Under the pieces are notes generated by a model. That model saw nothing but the letters and a program-made list of their open reading frames with translations. It had not been told where the DNA came from and searched no databases. Positions 55,469-64,000 of a DNA stretch of 64,000 nucleotides are shown here, piece after piece (the stretch's first letter is position 1; each line of letters begins with the position of its first letter). A program made the translations under genes and the position numbers. Origin of the DNA: Siphonodentalium dalli. Its lineage: Eukaryota > Mollusca > Scaphopoda > Gadilida > Siphonodentaliidae. The stretch lies in contig CP136064.1 in the NCBI GenBank assembly GCA_032622095.1, positions 189,149,794-189,213,793 of the forward strand. Reading direction: 5' to 3'.

Positions 55469-55617
55469 TATCTAGTCATACTGAAGAATAAATTCTCAAA
55501 TTGTGGTCACAGGCTTAAAATTATAATTTTATAAATAAGTACTAGGCCATGGACCAGCATGATAAGAGTATACAGGTCTGTTAGGGGCCTTAATTAGCCT
55601 GTTGATGGCCCTACTGT

Positions 55618-55623
55618 TTATTA
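55618..55623 (-). promoter_or_regulatory. Likely poly(A) signal of dlg
   Basis: AATAAA on the - strand, 74 bp beyond the dlg stop codon. It is the closest canonical signal; longer 3' ends are possible. Confidence 0.35.
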
Positions 55624-55696
55624 TCTGAGCAACTCTTATGAGTTGTGTTGGTTATCACATGGGTATATACATATAATGGATGTTAGGTGACGATTC

Positions 55697-55803
55697 TCAT
55701 AGCTTCTCTTTGGCGGGAACCCAGATCGTTGGCCCTGATTGGTCTCGGATTACCTCCTTTATTTTTGCATAGATTTCATCTAATGTGTCACCCTGCACAA
55801 CAG
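55697..55803 (-). CDS. dlg1: dlg last coding exon
   Basis: After CTATTTCCAG, two bases complete Ala, then 34 codons and TGA (55699-55697). Encodes [18 protein letters not shown], then [13 protein letters not shown]. The very conserved C-terminus fixes both identity and stop codon. Confidence 0.95.
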
Positions 55804-58800
55804 CTGGAAATAGAAAAGTTAGAAATCAGACTACAGATCTTCAATGTGACTCAACCAGTCCCTTCTGACTCCACCAGTCCATTCTTACTCCACCAGTCCC
55901 TTCTGAATGAAAGCAAACTTCCAGTAAATAATTTTAGTCAACTCAATTAATTTCCCAATATATTGATCAATCTGGCACATTTCAATATTTTGATTTTGGA
56001 TCACTAATAAAATCCTGTTGGTGACACCATAATATTTGAGGTATACAGTAATGCCCTAATTAATCGACTCTTTTAACCCTTTCAGTGCCAGGGGCTGTAA
56101 AATCGGCCCTAAAAAAATTAATATTTTTTGTTTTGTTTTGTTTTTTGATAGATTTTTAAAAAATTAATAAAATTGTAAAAAATAATAACAAATGATGAAA
56201 AATTGTTAGGCCAATGCATTCTCTTATATATGCGAGGCGACCTATGGTTGACTCGCATATATAAGAGAATGCATTGGCACAGGGTATATGGGTTGATACA
56301 AAAATCGGACCTGGCACTCAAAGGGTTAACCACAGCAGAATTATGGGTAACTTTTCAGGATTTAGTCGGAAATATGGCTTGTTGCCATCGAGAGCTTTCC
56401 GATGAATGGTAACAAGCCATATTTCCGACTAAATCCTGAAAAGTTACCCATAATTATGCTGTGGTTAAAGGAGTCGATTAATTAGGGCATTACTGTATAT
56501 GCTCAGAGTCTAGAAGTCTAAAATCAAAATTGACAGTTCAAAACAAGTCAATATTCAAGTCATATTTAGTTGTATTTTATCTTCTTTCTGTAAAACAATG
56601 AAATTTATTAATAATCCTTTAAAGGCACGTGAGGCCTTTATTGTCGAAAATATTCATATTTGTTCCAAACACTGTAAACAGAAAAACATTAAAGCGCATA
56701 CAGTTTCGTTCATATATACCATGACCATCGCGTAAACAGCATGTTATCGTAAAGACCTACTATATTTTACCTAAGCAAGAGCCTGATTGTGTTACAGAAG
56801 ACCGCACAATGCTACTGGCTAATCACACACAAATTGCATAAACGCTCTTTATTAGTTCCATATCAGGAATTCACCAACAAAGAACGCTCTTTATGTTTAC
56901 CATCATAATATAAACAAACGCCAGAAAAGTAACTTGTTATGCTTTTGTTTACATAACAATGGTCAAACATATGACAATAACATACTGTTTATGCGATATT
57001 TCTTATTTGTATACGGACAAAGTCTATCTACATTTTGATGTTCTTTCCGTTTGTAGCGGCTTTTGATGGGTGGAGATATTTTCACAGGATACCCACCGCC
57101 AAGGCCAACCGTACCTTTAAGTTCATGGGAAGTAAGATGAAAATGTATTGGCTATGCATTTTGTAACTGCCATATTTGTTTATAGATCATGAAATTTATA
57201 TGTTTTTACTGTTTTTAAGAGTCATCACATTCATGGAAAGTTATCTTTCTGCATGTCATACTTATGAAATACTTGATTTGTTGACAATATGCTGGTGTAA
57301 TAGAAATATTCTTGAGTTTTGTAATTCCATTATATGTTATCTTTCATATTGTCATTGTTGTATCTGTGTCTGTGAGGTCATGTAAATGCTTGTTTTTTAA
57401 GCTATACCTGTGAAATACTCCCCAAACTCTTGTTCTAATTTCATTGCCCTTTCGTAAGTTTTTCTGGCTTGATCTTCGGTTATTCTTTTGTTCATCTCCC
57501 TGAAAGTGAATAAAAACATGAAAAGTGATCACATACAAAATCTTAGTTCAATGAAGAAAATGTCATGTCAAATACAAATCCTATAATTTAAATTATGAAT
57601 TTTAATCATTCCATTTACTGGAGCTTTCTGAAATTTTGCGAAAACCCTGTGCCAATGCATTTTCTTATATGCATATATAAGAGAATGCACTAGCACAGGA
57701 TCTTTAATGCTGCACCAATGCGGCTCCCGTTATGAAATGGGCTAATATAAAGGTTATCAAAGTTAACAAAATGAGAATGAGATGATGGTTTATATTCCCC
57801 TACATTATACTTACATAATTGAGTCAACAGACTTTGGTTTAATAAATACAGCGACCGGATAAAGCCCAGCGACCTGCAACCTCTTAATGGCATTACCACT
57901 CACATCTAATATACAATGCTTTCCCTGAAAATAAAATATCAGTTCCATTACCGCTCACATCAAATATACAATGCTTTCCCTGGAAATAAAATATCAGTTA
58001 TATTACTGCTAACATCTAATATTTCACCTCACCCAGAAATGGCACCTTCTTCGATCACATCACGAATCCTCTTTTTTTTTTAAAGCTGTTTTTGTATTGA
58101 ATATCTGCATCTAATTCCATTGAGATCTGATGACTCATTGTTTGAAAAATATCAACATTTCTGTATAAGATAACAATTAAAAAAGCAAATAACACTTCTT
58201 TGGAAGTCTTTGGAAGTGTTATTTGAGGTAAAACTTCATACCAAATTTCATTGAGATCTCAGGCCTGCAGATTTGAGGCGAATGACCATTCAGTTCGCCT
58301 GGAAGTTATCTAATATGAAAACGACGTGAATGCAAAACAGGTCGCACAAAAGTTTTATGTAGGTCTTGTGATAACTGATTCTCACCTTAATATTTGCTCA
58401 ATCAAGTCCCAAAATGAGACATCCAAACTATTACGGTAGTTCAATGAGTACATAGTACATAGTTAATAATACCAGTTGAAGTGATTATAACTCTTCTGCT
58501 AACCTATGGTATGGGTTACCCAAGCACAAATCAGGCGAACAGAAAAATAGATTACACATAATTTAGAAATCTGCAGGCCTGAGATTTGATAATCCATGAC
58601 TGAGATATTTGTACGGACAGACAAAATATACACATTTCAAGACAAACGAAGGACAATAACTCTAGAATGGAAAATGCAAACAATACCAGTTGACACTTTG
58701 TTGAAAGCCCTTAATAATGAGACCCAAAGAAGTTTAATAAGTCTGCAGAATGGAATATCATGTGGGGTGCGTAGAAAATTACCAATAACAGACCGATATT

Positions 58801-60915
58801 TCATCATCATCTTAAAATCATATTTAATCCTTTCTATACTGAATTATAAAAGTATACATTGGAATGGTCTATTATTCATATAAAATAAGCAGACAGATGA
58901 TAATGAAAGTGTAGAAGGAAAGGGACAAACAATCACTACCAAAATATGACAATTATAATCTTAAGATCAAAACAAACTATTTGGAGTGGATGTTCACACG
59001 TATTGAAATGCCATGAGACTACAACTATTTTTTCCATTGCTTGGTCCATGTTTCCCTTGACAAATTAAATGGCATGAAATGTGGCATGTCTGGGTCAGAT
59101 GTTCAGCATGTCACATCGTGTCAGAAATAACATTGTTGGACTGCTTTGTTTTATCCCTCACCTGTTGGCATGATGCACATGTATTCAATGGAATCATAAC
59201 GATTGAATACATATTGTTTCAATGGAATCATAGCCATTGAACACAAGCTGTCACTACTTTGTGATGAAGTTGTCGCTATTACTTTGTATATATGTGACCC
59301 GCCATATCAAATCCAGTCGGAAGTCGGGATTTTTTTGCCCTGTGCCAATGCATTCTCTTATATATGCGAGTCGACCATAGGTCGCCTCGCATATATAAGA
59401 GAATGCATTGGCCTAACAATTTTTTATCATTTGTTTTAAATAAATGTTTCTGACAATTTTTAGGACATAAAATAAAAAACATCCATTTCCCTGCAGGGAG
59501 CCCCACACATACAATGTATATAGAAGCATATAGAAGAGTGTCGTCTGCTCATGTTTGTCTGGGGCTCTGTATGGGTGAAATTATAAAATTGTTAAAGAAT
59601 ACAAGAAAAAATTATTAAAATTGTAAAAAATTGTTAGGCCAATGCATTCTCTTATATATGCGAGGCGACCTATGGTCGACTCGCATATATAAGAGAATGC
59701 ATTGGCACAGGGTAAAAAAATCCCGACTTCCGACTGGATTTGATATGGCGGGTCACATATAATTCAATGACCCGCTTCCGCTAATGTCCAAAAAAGTACC
59801 ACTTAATTCATCTGGCTTAATTCAGAATTTAAATGTTTTTATGGTACCAATGGGACCACAGTCAAGTATTGTACTTACCTGTCACAAGAGTGTGAAATAA
59901 ATACAGAACATAACTCTATTATCTCAAATTTGTTATCAACTTGTTGCGGATGGCGCAGTTACATTTCTCTTGAGCTCTGCTCTCGCGAAATATACCCTTG
60001 CACCATCCGCAACTCATTTGATAAAAGATTCTCGATTAAGATGTGCATTTTGGTCTGTCTCTTTTACATGATATTGTTTGGGGTCCTCTACACGTTTAAT
60101 GTGATGATTGAAGACTATACACATAGAATATGAAGCCAAGTTTAGATACATATTAAGTAGACAATGATGATAAAGAGTACAAATTAAAAAGAAATAGTTC
60201 TTTGGCAATTTGAAACTGTCCTCGGTTTAAAGCTGTTTTTAAGTGAAAAGCACTTTTCCTTTTTCACAATATGTATCAATTTCAGCGAATTAGTATGAGA
60301 AAGCCTGAAGAATATAATTACATGTTGAAAGTAGTATTGACCAAATAAACTTACATTGAAACACAAGTATATTCAGTAATGCCCTAAATGATCGACTCCT
60401 TAACCACAGCAGAATTCAGTGAGAGCTTTCCGTTGAATGGCAACAAGCCATATTTCTGACTAAATCCTGAAAAGTTACCCATAATTCTGCTGTGGTTATG
60501 GAGTCGATTATTTATGGCATTACTGTACACTAATAAAATTGTTCTGATGTATTAAACTTTTATGCAGCAGGATATTTGCAGACAATAACAGTAGGGAGTG
60601 GTTGATAACTCACTTCATGTCAGACATGCCACTCACTTCATGTCTATACATTTTATCCTGAGATTTGACCAAATCCGATGAAAGTTATGGTCTGGTATAA
60701 AGTAGTAATATTTATAAAGAAGTTTTATCTAGAAGAACTCACTTTTTCTGCTACTTCTCTCACTGAGGCTACGCTGGTACCATATAGATTTTCATTGTAC
60801 TGCCCAGCTTCAATAAAAAGATGATTCTGAATATCCTTCTCCATCTCTTCTCGAGATTGCACGAAATGATAATCCCGGGCATCTTGTTCATACTCTCGTG
60901 GATTTCGAGTGGTAT
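55697..60915 (-). CDS. dlg1: Discs-large MAGUK, C-terminal guanylate-kinase-like domain (5' part outside window)
   Basis: Four exons on the - strand (60915-60743, 57924-57815, 57499-57408, 55803-55697) join in phase with GT-AG introns into about 160 residues. They run from [18 protein letters not shown] through [33 protein letters not shown] and [16 protein letters not shown] to the end IWVPAKEKL, the DLG-type terminus. This is most of the guanylate-kinase-like domain. In the family it is catalytically dead and binds phosphorylated partners at septate junctions and synapses. Vertebrate DLG1-4 cannot be told apart here; most invertebrates have one gene. The PDZ, SH3 and early GK exons must lie to the right of the window. 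Transcription converges with TAF9. Confidence 0.95.
56046..56495. mobile_element. CAGTAATGCCC MITE 8, host of a nested TTAA element
   Basis: TA at 56044-56045 and 56496-56497. The left arm is interrupted inside CGACTCTTTTAA by the element at 56077-56325, resuming as TTAACCACAGCAG; removing the insert and one TTAA restores the family sequence. Confidence 0.85.
56077..56325. mobile_element. piggyBac-type MITE (TTAA, CCCTTTCAGTGCCAG), nested
   Basis: TTAA duplicated at 56073-56076 and 56326-56329. Ends CCCTTTCAGTGCCAGG and, inverted, CCTGGCACTCAAAGGG. The interior contains the complete palindromic core CCAATGCATTCTCTTATATA and its complement. Confidence 0.85.
56844..56898 (+). repeat. Paired AACGCTCTTTAT module, intact copy
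   Basis: AACGCTCTTTAT at 56844 and again 42 bp later, with TTCCATATCAGGAATTC between. It lies in a dlg intron on the strand opposite to the gene. Confidence 0.7.
57408..57499 (-). CDS. dlg1: dlg coding exon (third of four in the window)
   Basis: After TTCACTTTCAG, one base completes Met, then 30 codons and one base run to ACAG|GTATAG. Encodes [20 protein letters not shown], then [10 protein letters not shown], the helical part of the guanylate-kinase-like domain. Confidence 0.95.
57606..57741. mobile_element. TTAA/CATTCCATTTACTGGAGC MITE in a dlg intron
   Basis: TTAA at 57602-57605, decayed CTAA at 57742-57745. Ends CATTCCATTTACTGGAGC and CGGCTCCCGTTATGAAATGG. Both core arms are present with a shortened centre. 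The element ends about 70 bp from the dlg 5' splice site. Confidence 0.65.
57815..57924 (-). CDS. dlg1: dlg coding exon (second of four in the window)
   Basis: After TATTTTCAG, 36 codons and two bases run to ATTAT|GTAAGT. Encodes [20 protein letters not shown], then [16 protein letters not shown]. The 3' splice site and the first 33 bp of this exon are duplicated upstream (57947-58001). Confidence 0.95.
57892..58026 (-). repeat. 55-bp tandem duplication of a dlg 3' splice site and exon start
   Basis: On the + strand copies begin at 57892, 57947 and 58002 (the last partial), with an exact 55-bp period. The second copy keeps a full acceptor (TTTCCAG|GGAAAGCATTG, exon base 57979) and the first codons with a Leu-to-Phe change. 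Using it would shift the frame because 55 is not a multiple of 3. Confidence 0.85.
58190..58620. repeat. Unclassified dispersed-type sequence in a dlg intron
   Basis: Contains words such as CAAATTTCATTGAGATCTCA, AGGCCTGCAGATTTGAGG and its near-repeat ATCTGCAGGCCTGAGATTTG, giving inverted AGGCCTGCAGAT ends about 310 bp apart (58260 and 58570). The open frame that follows (58596-58883) looks like repeat sequence rather than a gene. Confidence 0.4.
58828..58930 (+). mobile_element. Partial TTAA/CCTTTCTATACTG element
   Basis: After TTAA (58824-58827), TCCTTTCTATACTGAATTAT and GTATACATTGGAATGGTCTA match the left end at 63035 and the right end of 28036-28633. Confidence 0.5.
59289..59761. mobile_element. 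473-bp foldback element (TATATGTGACCCGCC ends)
   Basis: The left arm TATATGTGACCCGCCATATC, CAGTCGGAAGTCGGGATTTT is the complement of the right arm. Each arm ends inward with a complete copy of the palindromic CCAATGCATTCTCTTATATA core. The centre (59415-59635) is unique to this element. Confidence 0.8.
59930..60370. other. dlg intron, no second gene recognised
   Basis: Short frames on both strands; none has coding character. A short inverted pair (TTGCGGATGGCG at 59943 and CCATCCGCAAC at 60003) is present. Confidence 0.4.
60374..60525. mobile_element. CAGTAATGCCC MITE 9, internally deleted
   Basis: The left end CAGTAATGCCCTAAATGA lacks its TA (AT/TCAG); the right end GGCATTACTG/TA is intact. 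Most of the left arm is missing. Confidence 0.7.
60743..60915 (-). CDS. dlg1: dlg coding exon (first of four in the window)
   Basis: After GTGATCTTTCAG, two bases complete a codon begun in an unseen upstream exon (His expected), then 57 codons run to GAAAAA|GTGAGT. Encodes [20 protein letters not shown], then [20 protein letters not shown] and [15 protein letters not shown]. Strongly conserved with DLG proteins. Confidence 0.96.
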
Positions 60916-61177
60916 CTGAAAGATCACAATAATTCATTTGTATTATATGCTGTGGGTGTTAACGTGAGCATGACTAGAGTTTAGAGTGGTACTTCTTGCG
61001 ACTACATTGTAAATAGAGTTATTCATCTTGAGAGACATGGTAGTGCATAGGAGTTCTGGCGAGGAATGATTAATGGCGAAAATGACATAGTTTGTGTAAA
61101 TAAATATATGAACAACTGGAACATCGGTATTGGCAAATCGAGTAGCGAGCTACAACGTAGTCGAAGACAGGCGTATA

Positions 61178-61349
61178 CAGTAATGCCCTAAATAATCGAC
61201 TCCTTAACCACAGCAGAATTATGAGTAATTTTTCAGGATTTAGTCGGAAATATGGCCTGTTGCCATTCATCGGAAAGCTCATATTTCCGACTAAAACCTG
61301 AAAAATTACCCATAATTCTGCTGTGTAAAGATTATTTAGGGCATTACTT
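61178..61349. mobile_element. CAGTAATGCCC MITE 10, right arm shortened
   Basis: TA at 61176-61177; the right end GGGCATTACTT/TA is mutated. It lies upstream of the last visible dlg exon, in an intron of unknown length. Confidence 0.75.
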
Positions 61350-61351
61350 TA

Positions 61352-62090
61352 GGTAAGCGCTGCTACTTTATTTTCAGTAGGGAATAGCAAAAAATACAGT
61401 GAATTACTATCTACACTTATAATTCTATCCTCCATTAGTAATATTGTAAACCTGAATTGAATATGGTAAACAAATTTTCATAAAGTTGTCAAAATGCTCA
61501 TCAACACAGCTGAAATTTGCTGTTATATCTTATATTTTGTTATATTTTTACAATAATATTGGAAATTAAACTCTGTGCTGCTATGGCACGCTGTTGGAAT
61601 ACAAACAGACCTACTTCAGCTTCAGTAGCAGTTGGCAATTATTCATAGTTGGAACTCAGTCTCATAGATTTATGCAGTGGTCATTGCATCTCAAAGTTTT
61701 AAAAATTGTATGATGTTCCACGATTCTGCCTGATAATAAGCCTTTCAACGGAGTCAGTTTTAGGGTTTTGTGATATTCTTGTTAAATTTTTCCATTGGTA
61801 AATGTCCAGCACACGACGTCATGATGTCATTTATCAGTGAAGAAGTTAAATGTGTATTTGTATAGTTAAAATGTTCACCCAGACAAACAATAGTGTAAGG
61901 TGAAGCTTTTATCTGGATTCATTCACAATGAATGGGTAGAAATTGGCATACAACACTTGTGTTTAACCTGTAAACTTTCAACAGTCAATAAACTAAATTA
62001 AAGATAATTTGTTATGTTTGCGATCTATGTTTATTTGTAGAGTAGCTGGGGTAAGGGCGTTGTTCAGGTAAAGAAGGAGTAAATTATTAG
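61352..62090. other. No gene recognised (dlg intron)
   Basis: AT-rich; no upstream dlg exon (GK start, SH3 or PDZ) could be found here or to the right edge. Confidence 0.5.
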
Positions 62091-62149
62091 TACAACTTCC
62101 AGTTATTTAAATTAATTATTAGGCGCCTTAGGTAAATATCACATATTGC

Positions 62150-62760
62150 ATGACACTCTCCAGATAAAGTTACCTCTATCTTTTCAGTTCAAAATAAACA
62201 CTCTTTGTTGCTAATTACTAGTGCCTCTTTAAGTCATCTGATGTCAACGGCACCTATCCCATGACACTCCCTGTGTCAAATTACCTCTGTGTGTCAATTT
62301 TCACACATATCTTCTGAGCTGATAATGAACACTCTTCATTGATCAGTTATGTTATTATAACTTATTAGTTCCCCTTTTAAGTCATCTGAGTTCAAAGGGG
62401 CCTATCCCATGAAATTCCCCTGGTCATGTTACCACTGTGTACAAATTTTCTTACATATCATCTAAGCTGATAAGGAATGGTGATATATGATAATATAATT
62501 TGTAAGTTCCCCTTTAGGGTCAATAGCACCTATCCAATGGTTCTCCCCAGGTCAATTTACCCCATGCATACCAACTTCCAGCGACCAGGGTGCAACGTCA
62601 TTTTGGGTATTTGATTAATCATTTAATTAAAATTGTTTAGTAGTGCTGCTTTAAGTCATGTGAGGTCAAAGGCACCTATCCCATGACAATCTTCGGGTCA
62701 ATTGACCAATTTGTACAAATGTTCAGCTCCGAGGGTCCAGCCGTTGATAACTAGGGTTCT
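62150..62760 (+). repeat. Tandem array with AAGTCATCTGAGGTCAA units
   Basis: About four diverged units of 125-150 bp: AAGTCATCTGA near 62231 and 62384 and AAGTCATGTGAGGTCAAAGG near 62652, each followed by CACCTATCCCATGACA and CAAATTACC or similar. The reverse copy is at 10290-10720. Confidence 0.6.
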
Positions 62761-63034
62761 TACCCACATTTCCAGATGAAATTCCTGGATTTTCCAGGAG
62801 TGACCAAGCAAAAATTCAAGGGTTTTCCAAGAGTATACTAGTAGGGATTAATGTTGAAACAAATAGTGGATTCTGGTATTCAAATTTGCGTTTGGAGTAT
62901 TCAATTAGTTTTGAAATAATCGTGATTGTTTCCCCTACCATGAGTATAACTATCGGTGCCACATTTTCAAATGGGATTACAGAACGATCAGCGGTGAGAA
63001 CCAGAATGACAAATGATATAAGATACCATCTTAT

Positions 63035-63268
63035 CCCCTTCTATACTAAATGAATTCTCCCACTCTGTTAAAAAGTATACATCGGAATGGTCTATCATTG
63101 GTTTGCAGGATGTACCTGGATGTACAGGTAATAAAAGCAGACGACAGATAAATAAAAGTATAGAAGGAGTTGTATTTATTGAGTGAAATGGTCGTTTGTT
63201 AAACTTTATTATCTGAACATTTCCTATGGGATAACTACTCATCAATGATGCTTTAGGTATAGAAAGGG
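63035..63268. mobile_element. TTAA/CCCCTTCTATACT element
   Basis: Left flank TTAT (decayed), right TTAA at 63269-63272; ends CCCCTTCTATACT and GGTATAGAAAGGG. The interior shares GTATACAT(C/T)GGAATGGTCTA, CAGACGACAGATAA and TTATTATCTGAACATTTCC with 28036-28633. Confidence 0.6.
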
Positions 63269-63269
63269 T

Positions 63270-63918
63270 TAAAAGACCATAAGTCACTTTGTACAATGCA
63301 TATACATAAAGATTGCCCCGCTAAGATGACAAGACAAAACAAAGTGGGTCACAAATTCATGTTTTAAGAGGACAAAAACAGCATCTCATTCAACATATTC
63401 AAGACGTAATTGTGAGTGAGATTATTGGTCATTAGCAAATAGAGTTGTCTCTCATGAATTGTATTTCTGGTTATCACGCTGTGTTTGAGCTGGTGCACCC
63501 ATGGTCATGTGAACAGTGTGAGAAGACAAAGTATGTTTTGGTGAGATTCGTGCCTCACAATCGCCTGACCGAATGACGGCATACATGGTGACCTACTGAC
63601 CTATGTTGTGACCTTCAATTAATTTCCATGAGTACAGCATTTCTGAGTTTGTTTTGATACCATGAATAAATGAGGTTATGGGGGAACGATGAGATCAAGC
63701 ATGGTAGAAATATATTTATTGAAAGGCTACCAATGTCATTGTAACTGCTGGTTCAGTGCAGCTATATGCAATGCCATGTCTTAAGCACATGCATGGAATG
63801 TGAGGTGTAAGTTCTTGTACGGTGTAAGGCTTAACATGTCACAAGGACCTTTACGTTCCTGATGCTCTTAATTGCACCTCAGGCGACATGCTCTGATCAG
63901 ATGATTTGTTTGTGTGAC
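63270..63918. other. No gene recognised
   Basis: No exon-like frame; slightly less AT-rich than its surroundings. Confidence 0.45.
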
Positions 63919-63922
63919 TTAA

Positions 63923-64000
63923 CCATTTCATGACGGGAGCAGCACTGGGGAAGCATTAAATATCCTGTGCCAGTGCATTCTCTTATATATAGGAGTCTCC
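63923..64000. mobile_element. TTAA/CCATTTCATGACGGGAGC MITE, cut by window end
   Basis: TTAA at 63919-63922, end CCATTTCATGACGGGAGC, then the left core arm (GTGCATTCTCTTATATATAG) running into the edge. Confidence 0.65.

Noticed and set aside
58596-58883. 95-codon + strand frame in a dlg intron
   Set aside because: It overlaps repeat sequence (including the left end of the TTAACCTTTCTATACTG family) and shows no family motif.
60960-64000. Upstream dlg exons (GK start, SH3, PDZ)
   Set aside because: Searched by eye on the - strand for the conserved GK start and SH3 words; none found, so they must lie outside the window.

Overview
The window is nuclear DNA of an invertebrate animal. It is AT-rich, has two intron-containing host genes and is packed with short mobile elements. 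The host genes are typical metazoan ones (TAF9 and a discs-large MAGUK). The repeat flora (foldback elements with TTAA or TA target sites, Helitrons carrying tandem repeats, dispersed elements starting TTTTTAGCTCAACT) fits a lophotrochozoan such as a mollusc, but no species can be named from sequence alone.

Layout. 1-10.8 kb: repeat-rich DNA with two inverted copies of a CCGCGG minisatellite element, a 40-bp-arm hairpin and one possible terminal exon (7.7 kb). 10.86-27.65 kb, + strand: a complete six-exon TAF9 gene (253 codons plus stop), whose introns hold foldback elements, a 572-bp palindromic MITE, a 165-bp tandem-repeat element and a LINE relic. 27.7-35.3 kb: gene-poor DNA with TTAA and TA MITEs, a tandem repeat with RFX-like sites, and a degenerate GTCCATGG satellite split by a 1.5-kb inverted-repeat element. 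35.28-46.88 kb: a stack of four Helitrons, one of them an 8.7-kb near-autonomous copy whose Rep-helicase gene is broken by four frameshifts. 47-55.6 kb: MITE-dense intergenic DNA. 55.70-60.92 kb, - strand: the last four coding exons of a discs-large gene (C-terminal guanylate-kinase-like domain), whose earlier exons lie beyond the right edge. TAF9 and dlg therefore converge across about 28 kb of mobile-element DNA.

The most informative structures are: (1) the Helitron stack, where exact A|T junctions give the order of insertion and the empty site; (2) a ~53-bp module with paired AACGCTCTTTAT 12-mers 41-44 bp apart, found at five unlinked places, one of them split by a MITE with a 5-bp target duplication; (3) a palindromic core shared by elements with unrelated ends; (4) small tandem duplications touching both host genes, one copying the TAF9 stop-codon region and one copying a dlg 3' splice site. 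I saw no CRISPR array, rRNA or tRNA, and nothing bacterial.
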